Positions 52,164 through 60,579 of a stretch of DNA of 64,000 bases are shown piece by piece. A program made the position numbers and the translations under genes. How positions within the stretch are numbered: position 1 is the first letter of the stretch; every line of letters begins with the position of its first letter. The stretch is from Muriicola sp041358175. GTDB lineage: Bacteria > Bacteroidota > Bacteroidia > Flavobacteriales > Flavobacteriaceae. The stretch covers positions 62,001 to 126,000 of the forward strand of contig NZ_JBGKBE010000006.1 in the NCBI RefSeq assembly GCF_041358175.1. The letters are read 5' to 3'. The notes below the pieces were generated by a model, which saw only the letters and a program-made list of their open reading frames with translations, had not been told where the DNA came from and made no database searches.

Positions 52164-54143
52164 TTGATCTCAAAATCGACCATTGACCAGGTTTACGAAA
52201 CTGCCCGTGTAGAGGAGGTTATAGGCGATTTTGTTAGCCTGAAAAAATCTGGTTCTAATTTTAAAGGTCTTAGCCCTTTTACAGATGAACGGACTCCTAG
52301 TTTTATGGTGTCTCCGGTAAAACAGATTTGGAAAGATTTTAGCAGCGGTAAAGGGGGTAATGTTGTTGCGTTCTTAATGGAACACGAACACTTTACATAT
52401 CCTGAGGCGATTAAATACCTTGCCAAAAAATACCAGATTGAAATAGAGGAAACCGAACAAACGGACGAACAGAAAGAGCAGGCCAATGAACGCGAGAGCT
52501 TATATCTCGTATCAGAATTCGCCCAGGAGTACTACCAGAACATATTATGGGATACAGAACCCGGGAAGGCGGTCGGACTCAGCTATTTTAAAGAGAGGGG
52601 ATTTACAGAAGAAACCATACGTCATTTTGGCCTGGGATATGGCCTTGATGAATGGGATGCCTTTACAACGCATGCCCTGGAAAAAGGATATCAACTCGAT
52701 TATCTCGAAAAAACAGGCCTGACCATTGTAAAGGACGATCCCAGAAATCCGGGGATTAAAAGAAAATTTGACCGTTTTAAAGGAAGGGTTCTTTTTCCAA
52801 TACATTCATTAAGTGGCAGAGTGCTGGGTTTTGGAGGTCGTATTCTGGGAAATGATAAAAAAGCAGCAAAATACCTCAATTCACCGGAAAGTGAAATTTA
52901 CCATAAAAGTAAGGTACTATACGGGATTTACTATGCAAAACAAGCCATAGCCAAAGAAGACAATTGCTATCTGGTGGAGGGTTATACGGATGTTATACAA
53001 ATGTATCAGCGGGGAATCCATAACGTTGTGGCCTCCAGCGGGACGGCCCTGACGCCCGATCAGATACGCATTATCAACCGATTAACCAGGAATATTACAG
53101 TGCTGTTCGACGGGGATGCCGCGGGTGTACGGGCTTCGCTACGGGGGGTAGACCTTATTCTTGAACAGGGCATGAATGTGCGTATCTGCACATTTCCGGA
53201 GGGAGAAGATCCCGACAGTTTTGCCAAGAATAATGCCTATGAAGATGTTCTTGCCTATCTGGAAGAACATGCCAAGGATTTTATTCAGTTTAAAACCTCC
53301 CTTCTTGCTGAGGAAGCAGCAAACGATCCCATTAAAAAAGCGGATACTATTCGGGATATCGTAAATAGTATCTCCAAGATCCCGGACCGTATCAAGCGTG
53401 AAATATACGTGCAGCAATGTGCTGCGATGATGAATATTTCAGAAGAGGTACTTTTTAACACCCTGGCACAGATCAGCAGGAAAGAAAATACCGAGGCAAA
53501 GAAACAGGAAAGACAGCAGCAAAAGGCGTTCGAAGTAGTTAGAGAGCATCCTAAGGAAGCCAAGGTAGATGTGCAATTTGAGCTGGAACGAAAGATAATC
53601 GAGATCCTCCTTCTTTACGGAAAGGAACAACAGCAATTCGAGGATCTGGTTCTCAAAGAAAATGAGGAAGGAGAATTGGTCCTTGAACCTGAACAGGTTG
53701 AAGCTAAGGTTTACGAAAAGATCTACCTCGATCTGCAGGAAGATGAGATTGAACTTACTCATGATCAATTCAAAATCATCTATTACAAGCTAATGGAATC
53801 CCTGAATGAAAAAGATGATTTCCAACTCTCAGCATTTTTGAACGACCTGGATCAGGAATTGGTTAATAATATCTCTTCTATCCTGATGGAGGAGGAAAAG
53901 TACAACCTGCACAACTGGGAACGAAAAGACATTTATCCCAAAGAGAAATCCGGAACTATTGCTCAGCTTGTAAGCGAAACCATCCTTACCCTGAGGTGCT
54001 ACCTGATAAAAAAAAGGATTTACAGTCTGCAACAAAACACCGAGGAAGAATCAGAGGATAATAATGAAGTGCTGGAAGAAATTGTCAATTATCTCCAGCT
54101 CAATAAATTACTCAATAATAAATTAAACCGGGTCCTGTCTTAA
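52164..54143 (+). CDS. dnaG: DNA primase lacking zinc-finger ligands
   Basis: A 659-residue primase that lays down RNA primers at the replication fork. The start is TTG 52164, whose opening ISKSTIDQVYETARVEEVIGDFV aligns with DnaG starts. The Toprim core is intact, with LVEGYTDVIQMYQ for the metal glutamate and FDGDAAG. The N-terminal zinc-domain fold is recognisable (GLSPFTDERTPSF, GKGGNVVAFLMEHE), but the four zinc ligands are Ser37, Thr40, Asp58 and Ser61 in place of Cys, His, Cys and Cys. The C-terminal helicase-binding part is long and divergent. Identity is certain; the zinc loss is seen directly. Confidence 0.96.
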   Translation: MISKSTIDQVYETARVEEVIGDFVSLKKSGSNFKGLSPFTDERTPSFMVSPVKQIWKDFSSGKGGNVVAFLMEHEHFTYPEAIKYLAKKYQIEIEETEQTDEQKEQANERESLYLVSEFAQEYYQNILWDTEPGKAVGLSYFKERGFTEETIRHFGLGYGLDEWDAFTTHALEKGYQLDYLEKTGLTIVKDDPRNPGIKRKFDRFKGRVLFPIHSLSGRVLGFGGRILGNDKKAAKYLNSPESEIYHKSKVLYGIYYAKQAIAKEDNCYLVEGYTDVIQMYQRGIHNVVASSGTALTPDQIRIINRLTRNITVLFDGDAAGVRASLRGVDLILEQGMNVRICTFPEGEDPDSFAKNNAYEDVLAYLEEHAKDFIQFKTSLLAEEAANDPIKKADTIRDIVNSISKIPDRIKREIYVQQCAAMMNISEEVLFNTLAQISRKENTEAKKQERQQQKAFEVVREHPKEAKVDVQFELERKIIEILLLYGKEQQQFEDLVLKENEEGELVLEPEQVEAKVYEKIYLDLQEDEIELTHDQFKIIYYKLMESLNEKDDFQLSAFLNDLDQELVNNISSILMEEEKYNLHNWERKDIYPKEKSGTIAQLVSETILTLRCYLIKKRIYSLQQNTEEESEDNNEVLEEIVNYLQLNKLLNNKLNRVLS

Positions 54144-54183
54144 AACCCGGAATTCCGCTATAATTGGTTAGGAAAAGAACATA

Positions 54184-54216
54184 AAAAAAGCCCCCAATTA
54201 GAAACGGGAGCTTTCA
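54184..54216. terminator. terminator between dnaG and response regulator gene
   Basis: Read on the minus strand, AGCTCCC and GGGGGCT form a stem across an A/T-rich loop and run into seven T residues. Read on the plus strand, the same hairpin ends in a weaker T stretch. It therefore ends the response regulator transcript and may also serve dnaG. Confidence 0.75.
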
Positions 54217-54231
54217 TCTTATCTAAAATGT

Positions 54232-54861
54232 TTAATACAATTCCAGGGCTTTTGCCTGCTGTAGTAAGTCTACTAGGTTGTCTACATTGAGTTTTTTCAT
54301 CAAACGAGACTTGTAGGTACTTACCGTCTTTTCATTCAGGTTAAGGCCTTCTGCGACATCTTTATTTCGTTTACCACTGGCAAGAAGTTTTAAAACTTCT
54401 ACTTCCCTGGTGGATAATTTCCGGAAGAATCTTCGCTGTTTTTGTGTTCCTTCATCAAACGCCAGACGCTGAGCCAGTTCGTTAGTGATGAACATCTTGG
54501 CATCACCTACCTTTTTTACGGCAGTAATAATATAGTCCAATTCCGAGGTTTTCGACAGATATCCGAAGGCTCCAGCTCTTATTGTACTCAAGGCGTATAC
54601 ATCTTCCGACTGCCCGCTGTAGATGAGTACCTTTACATCGGGATACTCTTTTTTCATCTTCCTTAAAGTAGCAATCCCATTGATTTCAGGAATATCCATT
54701 TCTAATATAACCACGTCTGGTTTAACTTTTTCTAAAGTATTAAAAAGTTCAGTGGTTGTTGAAACGTCTCCTAAAACTTGAAATTCCGGAACAGTATTAA
54801 GGACTTCTTTGATTCCCAATCGGACAATAGGATGATTGTCTGCAATTAAAATATTGATCAT
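54232..54861 (-). CDS. LuxR/NarL-type response regulator with atypical receiver (Glu54)
   Basis: A 209-residue regulator: receiver domain (1-120) and LuxR-type helix-turn-helix (about 145-205, LSTREVEVLKLLASGKRNKDVAEGL and TVSTYKSRLMKKLNV). ATG 54861 starts the family-like MINILIADNHPIV; a longer frame up to 54912 adds 17 residues of no similarity. The phospho-accepting position is Glu54 (PDVVILEMDIP) instead of Asp, and the paired acidic residues are Asp8-Asn9. Ser82 and Lys104 are kept. The protein may be constitutively active or phosphorylation-independent. No histidine kinase is adjacent. Confidence 0.92.
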   Translation of the reverse strand: MINILIADNHPIVRLGIKEVLNTVPEFQVLGDVSTTTELFNTLEKVKPDVVILEMDIPEINGIATLRKMKKEYPDVKVLIYSGQSEDVYALSTIRAGAFGYLSKTSELDYIITAVKKVGDAKMFITNELAQRLAFDEGTQKQRRFFRKLSTREVEVLKLLASGKRNKDVAEGLNLNEKTVSTYKSRLMKKLNVDNLVDLLQQAKALELY

Positions 54862-55013
54862 TGTTGGTTTTTTCTGAATACTATACGTATGTCTTACGTA
54901 TAACCCTAACACGCAATGTAAGGTTTTAATATCAAATTTCTAAGGCAAAACTGTAATAATTTTATGGTTTTACTACAATTTACGACCAACAATTCGTCTT
55001 AATAGCTTGATTC

Positions 55014-55814
55014 TTAGGTGATCGGTTGTTTTAGCGTATCAGGAATCTCACAAATTGGTATAGGAATCATCTTATGTTTATTGGCAGAATTGTACTTCTT
55101 ATAAATGGTAAAAACTTCTGCTTCACGATTTTTGAAGTCCTCAATGCTTTTTCCTTTTTCATCCATTTTCATGGCCCACTCCAATTCGGGGTAAGAGGCG
55201 CCAATCTGATCCTCATCGGTTCTGTCGTCTCCCCAGAGTCCGTCTGTCGGAGGTGCCATTAGGATGTCTTTATTCACACCGAGGAAAGAACCTATCTCGT
55301 ACACTTCTGTTTTCAGCAGGTCTGCAATAGGGCTGAGGTCTACCCCACCATCTCCGTATTTTGTGTAGAACCCAATCCCAAAATCTTCCACCTTATTACC
55401 CGTCCCTGCTACCAGATACCCTAATAAAGCTGCGAAGTAATAAAGGGTGGTCATTCTTAGTCTCGCACGGGTATTGGCTAGTGACATAAATCGTTCTTCC
55501 TCGTTATCTACTTTTGGTAAGGAATCCACCAACTGATCAAAGACAGGGGTGAGGTTTACCGGTTGCCTGCTCACATTGGGATATTTTTCCATCAGCCAGT
55601 CTATATGCCTGTCGGCTCTGGTAACCTGACTTTCCCCCTGGTGTATGGGCATTTCAACGCATAATACCTTCAGGCCCGTACGGGCACAGAGTGTAGAGGT
55701 GACCGCAGAATCTATTCCACCTGAAACTCCTACTACAAATCCTTTCATTCTGGCATTCAGGGTATAATCCTTTAACCATTCTACAATATGATCTACCACT
55801 TTGTCTGTTTGCAT
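55014..55814 (-). CDS. nadE: NAD+ synthase (ammonia-dependent)
   Basis: A 266-residue enzyme of the N-type ATP pyrophosphatase family that amidates deamido-NAD. The P-loop is VVGVSGGIDSAVTS, with GTGNKVEDFGIGFYTKYGDGGVD-type substrate segments, DGLWGDDRTDEDQIG and a normal length. There is no glutaminase domain, so free ammonia is the nitrogen source. ATG 55814 gives the usual start MQTDKVVDHIVEWLKDY; an upstream ATG at 55835 would add seven residues. Divergent from gldB. Confidence 0.96.
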   Translation of the reverse strand: MQTDKVVDHIVEWLKDYTLNARMKGFVVGVSGGIDSAVTSTLCARTGLKVLCVEMPIHQGESQVTRADRHIDWLMEKYPNVSRQPVNLTPVFDQLVDSLPKVDNEEERFMSLANTRARLRMTTLYYFAALLGYLVAGTGNKVEDFGIGFYTKYGDGGVDLSPIADLLKTEVYEIGSFLGVNKDILMAPPTDGLWGDDRTDEDQIGASYPELEWAMKMDEKGKSIEDFKNREAEVFTIYKKYNSANKHKMIPIPICEIPDTLKQPIT

Positions 55815-55841
55815 AATGCGCTTTTTTAAATTCAAATACTG

Positions 55842-55849
55842 TAACTTTG
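55842..55849 (+). promoter_or_regulatory. Bacteroidota -7 element (TAACTTTG) for gldBC
   Basis: TAACTTTG fits TAnnTTTG and lies 58 nt before the gldB start, in the divergent region with nadE. No clear TTG is seen at the -33 distance. Confidence 0.45.
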
Positions 55850-55907
55850 GCCCCGTAAAAATAACCCCTGTAAACCGAATATTAAAACAGATAAGGCTTT
55901 ACTTTTT

Positions 55908-56870
55908 ATGCAAAAGACAACAGTATGGGTTTTGGTAATTCTTGTTCTTTTCTCCGCTTGTAAGGAGGAAAAAGGAATTCCGGAAGCAATTGCAAACAGA
56001 CCAGTAGCTCTGAATGTGCTCAGATTCGACAAGGAGTTTGCCGGGGCCACTCCGGCCACACTTCCAAAGATCAAACAAAAATACCCTTACTTTTTTCCTC
56101 CTCAGTATTCGGATAGTGTCTGGATCGCAAAACTGCAGGATAGTATACAGATGGAATTAAGGCAGGCAGTAGACAGTGCATTTACAGATTTTAAAGAGCA
56201 GGAGGAAGAATTAACACTACTTTTTAAACATATTACGTATTACTTCCCGAATTATCAGGTGCCGACCCTGATTACGCTTACTACAGATGTCGATTATGAA
56301 AACCGTATCATCCTTACTGATAGCCTGCTCCTGATAGGGTTGGATAATTATCTCGGGAAGAATCATAGGTTTTATGCGGGGATTGACCGGTATATTGCCA
56401 AGGGGCTGGAGAAAGAATACCTCGAAAGTGACATTGTAAGTGCACTTTCGAAAAAAATTATTCCTTATCCCGAGAATCGAAGTTTTTTGGCTCAAATGGT
56501 GTACTATGGAAAAGAACTTTATTTAAAAGACCTTCTTCTTTCATGGCAGTCTGATGAACAAAAGATAGGATACGAGCCAAATGAGTTAGTATGGGCGGAG
56601 GCGAACGAAGAACAAATCTGGCGATACTTCATTGAACGGGAGTTGCTTTTTAGCACCGACACCAAGTTGGGTCCCCGATTTCTGGATCCTGCACCTTTCT
56701 CAAAATTCAGACTTGAACTGGACAACGAATCCCCGGGACGTCTTGGAAGGTATATGGGGTGGAAAATCGTCAGAGCATTTATGGAAAGAACGAGTACTCC
56801 TGTTTCGGAATTGTGGAATTTACCCGCGGAAACCATCTTTAAACAATCAAATTATAAACCTCAGAAGTAA
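55908..56870 (+). CDS. gldB: Gliding motility lipoprotein GldB
   Basis: A 320-residue lipoprotein with lipobox LFSAC at about residue 18. The body, with NVLRFDKEFAGATP, KYPYFFPPQYSDSVW, ITYYFPNYQVP and a late GRYMGWKIVRAFMER, matches GldB, one of the proteins essential for gliding and the type IX secretion system in Flavobacterium. gldC follows after only 4 nt, the conserved gldBC order. Envelope location follows from the lipobox. Confidence 0.93.
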   Translation: MQKTTVWVLVILVLFSACKEEKGIPEAIANRPVALNVLRFDKEFAGATPATLPKIKQKYPYFFPPQYSDSVWIAKLQDSIQMELRQAVDSAFTDFKEQEEELTLLFKHITYYFPNYQVPTLITLTTDVDYENRIILTDSLLLIGLDNYLGKNHRFYAGIDRYIAKGLEKEYLESDIVSALSKKIIPYPENRSFLAQMVYYGKELYLKDLLLSWQSDEQKIGYEPNELVWAEANEEQIWRYFIERELLFSTDTKLGPRFLDPAPFSKFRLELDNESPGRLGRYMGWKIVRAFMERTSTPVSELWNLPAETIFKQSNYKPQK

Positions 56871-56874
56871 GAAA

Positions 56875-57210
56875 ATGGCAAAAGAAGAGTCTTCAGAAAT
56901 CACTTTAAGAATTACTCTTGATGAGAATCGGATTCCTGAAAAATTAAACTGGTCTGCAGAAGACGGAGGTATTGTAGATGAGGAAGCCAAGGCAATGTTG
57001 CTTTCCGTCTGGGATAGTAAAAATAAGGAGTCGCTTAAGATCGACCTCTGGACAAAAGACATGCCGCTGGATGAAATGAAGGTCTTTTTTCACCAGACTT
57101 TAGTGGCCCTTTCTGATACCTTTATGAAGGCAACTCAGGACGAGAAAATGACGGCCACTATGAAGGATTTTTGTTCATATTTTGCTGAAAAGCTCGAATT
57201 GAATGCTTGA
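56875..57210 (+). CDS. gldC: Gliding motility protein GldC
   Basis: A 111-residue cytoplasmic protein without signal, matching GldC (EITLRITLDENRIPEKLNWS, MPLDEMKVFFHQTLVALSDT). The start is ATG 56875, 4 nt after gldB; a longer open frame exists upstream but overlaps gldB and is unrelated. GldC is not strictly needed for gliding but improves it, by family knowledge. It is convergent with the pirin gene. Confidence 0.93.
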   Translation: MAKEESSEITLRITLDENRIPEKLNWSAEDGGIVDEEAKAMLLSVWDSKNKESLKIDLWTKDMPLDEMKVFFHQTLVALSDTFMKATQDEKMTATMKDFCSYFAEKLELNA

Positions 57211-57223
57211 ACGATATAGGGGC

Positions 57224-57937
57224 CTAATTAGACATAGGTACCTCCATCAACAGGATTTTACATTCTTCCTGAATCTCAAACTCCACAGATTGGGTTTCCC
57301 ATACTCCCAATCCATCTCTGTTATTTAAGGTCTCACCAGCTACCCTGCAGCTGCCTTCAAGGAGGAAAATATACAGTCCGTTAGTCTTATCCTGTAAATT
57401 CTTCCTGATCGTCAGACCAGGATCAAATTCCCCCAGATGAAACCATGCATCCTGGTGAATCCAGACCCCACTGTCTCCGGGATCAGGAGAGACAATCTGA
57501 AAGAATTGATTTTTAAAAGAAGCTTTGTCCAGGGTTATCTGATCATATCTGGGCGTAACATTCACTTTGTTGGGAAGTACCCATATTTGCAAAAATTTCA
57601 CCTTTTTATCACGGTTCTTATTTCGTTCGCTATGTTCCACCCCGATGCCCGCACTCATCACCTGAATATCCCCTGCTTTAATTAGGGCTTTGTTGCCCAT
57701 GCTGTCTTTGTGTTCGAGTTCTCCTTCCAGGGGGATAGAAATAATTTCCATATTTTGATGTGGATGTGTTCCAAATCCCATTCCGGGGGCTACTTCATCA
57801 TCATTTAATACACGTAATACACCAAAATTCATCCGGGAAGATTCATAATAATTTCCAAAGCTAAATGTGTGATAACTACTAAGCCATCCATGGTTGGCAG
57901 ATCCCCTTGTGTTTGCTTTATGGAGTATTTTCTTCAT
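57224..57937 (-). CDS. Pirin family protein
   Basis: A 237-residue bicupin protein. The N-terminal cupin has the iron-binding pattern FGTHPHQNMEIISIPLEGELEH, with two histidines and a glutamate, and GDIQVMSAGIGVEHSERN further on; the C-terminal cupin is less conserved. Pirins include quercetin dioxygenases and redox sensors; the role here is not clear. It lies between gldC (convergent) and a small unknown gene (divergent). Confidence 0.92.
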   Translation of the reverse strand: MKKILHKANTRGSANHGWLSSYHTFSFGNYYESSRMNFGVLRVLNDDEVAPGMGFGTHPHQNMEIISIPLEGELEHKDSMGNKALIKAGDIQVMSAGIGVEHSERNKNRDKKVKFLQIWVLPNKVNVTPRYDQITLDKASFKNQFFQIVSPDPGDSGVWIHQDAWFHLGEFDPGLTIRKNLQDKTNGLYIFLLEGSCRVAGETLNNRDGLGVWETQSVEFEIQEECKILLMEVPMSN

Positions 57938-58042
57938 GATAGGTCAAGTATTAATTCTTATTTTAGAAGTAAGGTATTCTGTTATGTTTCGTCTACGAGG
58001 TCTGAAACCCATCCTTAAATAGAAATTTAAAAATCGTTATTT

Positions 58043-58420
58043 GTGCCCGGAGATCCAATTAAGAACTTACTTTTTGTTTACAATGCTGACTCAGGACTGA
58101 TGAACGGCATCTTTGATGCCGCACATAAAGCTTTGAATCCCGAGACGTATCAATGCAGGCTCTGCGAACTGACCTATGGGAAATTCAGGGAGAAATCGAT
58201 ATGGAAAAGGTTTCGAAAGGAACATAACATCCCGATGGAATTTCTGCATAAGGATGAATTTTTAGCGCAATACTCCTCTAAATTCATGCCTCAGTACTCT
58301 TTCCCTGTTGTTCTTGAACTCTCTGACCATGAAATGAGTCTCTTTTTAGGTACTAAAGAAATCAACGAATTACAAAAGACCGAAGAATTGATCGAGGCAA
58401 TCTGTAAAAGATTGGATTGA
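58043..58420 (+). CDS. Conserved small protein of unknown function with CxxC
   Basis: A 125-residue cytoplasmic protein, start GTG 58043. It opens with a strand and YNADSGLMNGIFDAAHK, contains Cys38-x2-Cys41 in YQCRLCELTYG and ends in a charged helix. I believe similar proteins occur in other Bacteroidota but cannot assign a function or named domain. The two cysteines could hold a metal or be redox active. It stands alone, convergent with engB. Confidence 0.6.
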   Translation: MPGDPIKNLLFVYNADSGLMNGIFDAAHKALNPETYQCRLCELTYGKFREKSIWKRFRKEHNIPMEFLHKDEFLAQYSSKFMPQYSFPVVLELSDHEMSLFLGTKEINELQKTEELIEAICKRLD

Positions 58421-58461
58421 TAAGATGATCTGACGTCGAATTAACTCTGGCTTTCAGGGGA

Positions 58462-59076
58462 TTAAAGCTGCTGCTTGTAAAATTCAATATTTATTCCATC
58501 TATATAAGACAGGATCTCATCTCTCCCAAAAGCTTTGAGGGAGGAGGTCACAAAATACTGAGGAGCTTCTTCCCACAGGTCGTCAGTCATTGTTTTAAGG
58601 TACGCCTGAACCTGTCTGTCGATAGCCTTGGGTTTGAGTTTGTCTGCCTTTGTAAAAATGATGGAAAACGGGATCTGATTTTCTCCCATCCAGGCCATAA
58701 AATTGAGGTCTATGGGTTGGGGTTCATGACGTATGTCGATAAGTACGAATGCACTTAGAAGCTGGGATCTTTTTAAAAAGTACTCCGTAATATATTTTTG
58801 AAAGGTTTTTTTGTCTTTTTTCGATACCCTGGCATAGCCATATCCCGGTAGATCTACTAAAAACCAGTTCTTATTGATTTTAAAGTGATTGATCAGCTGG
58901 GTCTTACCTGGCCTGCCCGAAGTCTTAGCCAGTGACTTACGCTGAGTAAGCATATTGATCAGCGAACTTTTTCCTACATTGGATCGGCCTATAAAGGCGT
59001 ATTCGGGAATGGGATCAGAAGGGCAATGGGCAACACTGGAATTGCTCATGACAAAGTCGGCCGACTTTATTTTCAT
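58462..59076 (-). CDS. engB: Ribosome biogenesis GTP-binding protein EngB (YihA/YsxC)
   Basis: A 204-residue GTPase needed for 50S assembly. G1 is GRSNVGKSSLIN, G3 is DLPGYGYARVSK and G4 is FTKADKLK, with the family start KIKSADFVMSNSSVAHCP. Normal length. It shares a strand with the alpha/beta hydrolase gene 11 nt upstream of its start, so both probably form one transcript. Confidence 0.96.
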   Translation of the reverse strand: MKIKSADFVMSNSSVAHCPSDPIPEYAFIGRSNVGKSSLINMLTQRKSLAKTSGRPGKTQLINHFKINKNWFLVDLPGYGYARVSKKDKKTFQKYITEYFLKRSQLLSAFVLIDIRHEPQPIDLNFMAWMGENQIPFSIIFTKADKLKPKAIDRQVQAYLKTMTDDLWEEAPQYFVTSSLKAFGRDEILSYIDGINIEFYKQQL

Positions 59077-59087
59077 GATTTGCGGAT

Positions 59088-59852
59088 TTAGAATTTACGC
59101 TTCTCCAGCCATTTGGCAAGAATTTCATTGAATTCATCGGGATGTTCCATCATAGGGGCATGTCCGCATTTCTCAATCCAGAATAAATCCGAATCGGGGA
59201 GAAGTTCATGAAACTCTTTGGCTACATTGGGAGGCGTCACAGAATCGTTTTCCCCCCAGATAATACATGTAGGGGTAAGCATATGAGGCAGGTCTTTGGA
59301 CATATTATGCCTGATGGCACTTTTGGCGATTGCCAGAGTTTTAACCAGTTTCATCCTATCATTTACAGTGGCAAATACCTCATCGACTATTTCTTTGGTC
59401 GCAACCGCAGGATCATAGAATACGTCCTGAGCTTTCTTCTTTATAAATTCATAATCCCCACGTTTGGGATACCCATCTCCCATGGCACTTTCATATAGGC
59501 CGGAACTACCGGTGATGACCAGTGCCTTCACCATTTCAGGGTATAGTTTGGTATGTAGTAATCCAATATGTCCGCCTAAAGAGTTTCCCAAAAGAATAAC
59601 ATCTTTTAGCCCTTTGTATTCGATGAACTGCTCGAGGTATTTGGCAAAATTCTTAACGTTGGTCTTGAGCATTGGCATGCTGTAGATTGGCAATTCGGGA
59701 ACGAGTACCTGATACCCTTTTTCAGGAAAGTAATTGGTTACACCCTCAAAATTACTCAGCCCTCCCATCAACCCGTGAAGTATGATCATAGGTGTGCCTT
59801 CACCGACTTCTATATATCGGTATTTCCCATCGGTCTTAATTGAATTCTCCAT
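59088..59852 (-). CDS. Alpha/beta hydrolase
   Basis: A 254-residue cytoplasmic hydrolase without signal. The oxyanion loop is ILHGLMGGLSNF, the nucleophile elbow GNSLGGH, the acid in WGENDSVTPP and the histidine in CGHAPMMEHP, so the triad is complete. It resembles haloperoxidase/BioH-like esterases; the substrate is unknown. Co-directional with engB and divergent from mraZ. Confidence 0.9.
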   Translation of the reverse strand: MENSIKTDGKYRYIEVGEGTPMIILHGLMGGLSNFEGVTNYFPEKGYQVLVPELPIYSMPMLKTNVKNFAKYLEQFIEYKGLKDVILLGNSLGGHIGLLHTKLYPEMVKALVITGSSGLYESAMGDGYPKRGDYEFIKKKAQDVFYDPAVATKEIVDEVFATVNDRMKLVKTLAIAKSAIRHNMSKDLPHMLTPTCIIWGENDSVTPPNVAKEFHELLPDSDLFWIEKCGHAPMMEHPDEFNEILAKWLEKRKF

Positions 59853-60039
59853 GCTCGACAGCTTCGGTTGTCAGTTGGCAAATATAGGCATTTCCCTCAT
59901 ATGGGGCCATTTAATTGAGATGACCATGAATTGTCACTACATCTTAGCTTAAAATACTTTGAGGTATTGCCGACCAATGTATTTAACACAATTACAGGGG
60001 TAGGTTCAAAGGTTAAATATTCCAATTTTTATGAACAAA

Positions 60040-60069
60040 GTGGTAATTTGTGGTAAATTGTGGTAATAA
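60040..60069 (+). promoter_or_regulatory. MraZ operator: three 10-bp direct repeats
   Basis: GTGGTAATTT, GTGGTAAATT and GTGGTAATAA follow each other with an exact 10-bp period, one helical turn. MraZ is known to bind tandem TGGGN-/GTGG-type boxes upstream of its own gene in other bacteria. The repeats end 6 nt before the -7 element at 60076-60083 and so cover the -33 region. Confidence 0.85.
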
Positions 60070-60075
60070 TTTCTA

Positions 60076-60083
60076 TATATTTG
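60076..60083 (+). promoter_or_regulatory. Bacteroidota -7 element (TATATTTG) of the division/cell-wall cluster
   Basis: TATATTTG matches TAnnTTTG and lies 32 nt before mraZ. The -33 region is occupied by MraZ repeats; the nearest TTG motifs are at 60058-60060 and 60048-60050. Confidence 0.6.
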
Positions 60084-60114
60084 AGTTTATATACGGTAGA
60101 CCAACCAGATTTGA

Positions 60115-60579
60115 ATGATCAATTTCATTGGAACATATGAATGCAAGGCCGATGTAAAAGGGAGGGTAATGATACCTGTCACCCTTAAGAATCAAATGGC
60201 TCCCGTAATAAACAAGGGCTTTGTGATCAAGCGCTCTGTTTTTCAGCCTTGCCTGGAACTTTATCCCATGGAAGAATGGAATCTGCTTATGCAGAAAATG
60301 AATCGGAAAAATCGATTCAAGAAAAAGAACAACGATTTTATAAGAAGGTTCTCAGCCGGGGTTAAACCTGTTGAGATTGATGCCACTGGCCGATTGTTGA
60401 TTCCAAAAAACCTTATTGCCATTGCAGGTATTTCCAAGGAAGTGGTGCTGAGTTCGGCAATTAATATAATTGAAATCTGGGATAAGGACAGCTACGAAAA
60501 AGTACTGGATGAAACAGCTGAGAATTTTGCAGAATTAGCTGAAGAAGTAATGGGTGAAGATGGTGATGAGTTATCATAA
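60115..60579 (+). CDS. mraZ: Division/cell-wall cluster regulator MraZ
   Basis: A 154-residue DNA-binding protein with two AbrB/SpoVT-like repeats. Each has a signature DxKGR/DATGR: YECKADVKGRVMIP near residue 10 and VEIDATGRLLIPKNL near residue 85. It opens the division/cell-wall cluster and is expected to repress it through the repeats at 60040-60069. The end overlaps rsmH by 14 nt. Confidence 0.96.
   Translation: MINFIGTYECKADVKGRVMIPVTLKNQMAPVINKGFVIKRSVFQPCLELYPMEEWNLLMQKMNRKNRFKKKNNDFIRRFSAGVKPVEIDATGRLLIPKNLIAIAGISKEVVLSSAINIIEIWDKDSYEKVLDETAENFAELAEEVMGEDGDELS

Noticed and set aside
54862..54912. 17-residue N-terminal extension of the response regulator
   Set aside because: Receiver domains start at MINILIADNHPIV; the extension has no similarity.
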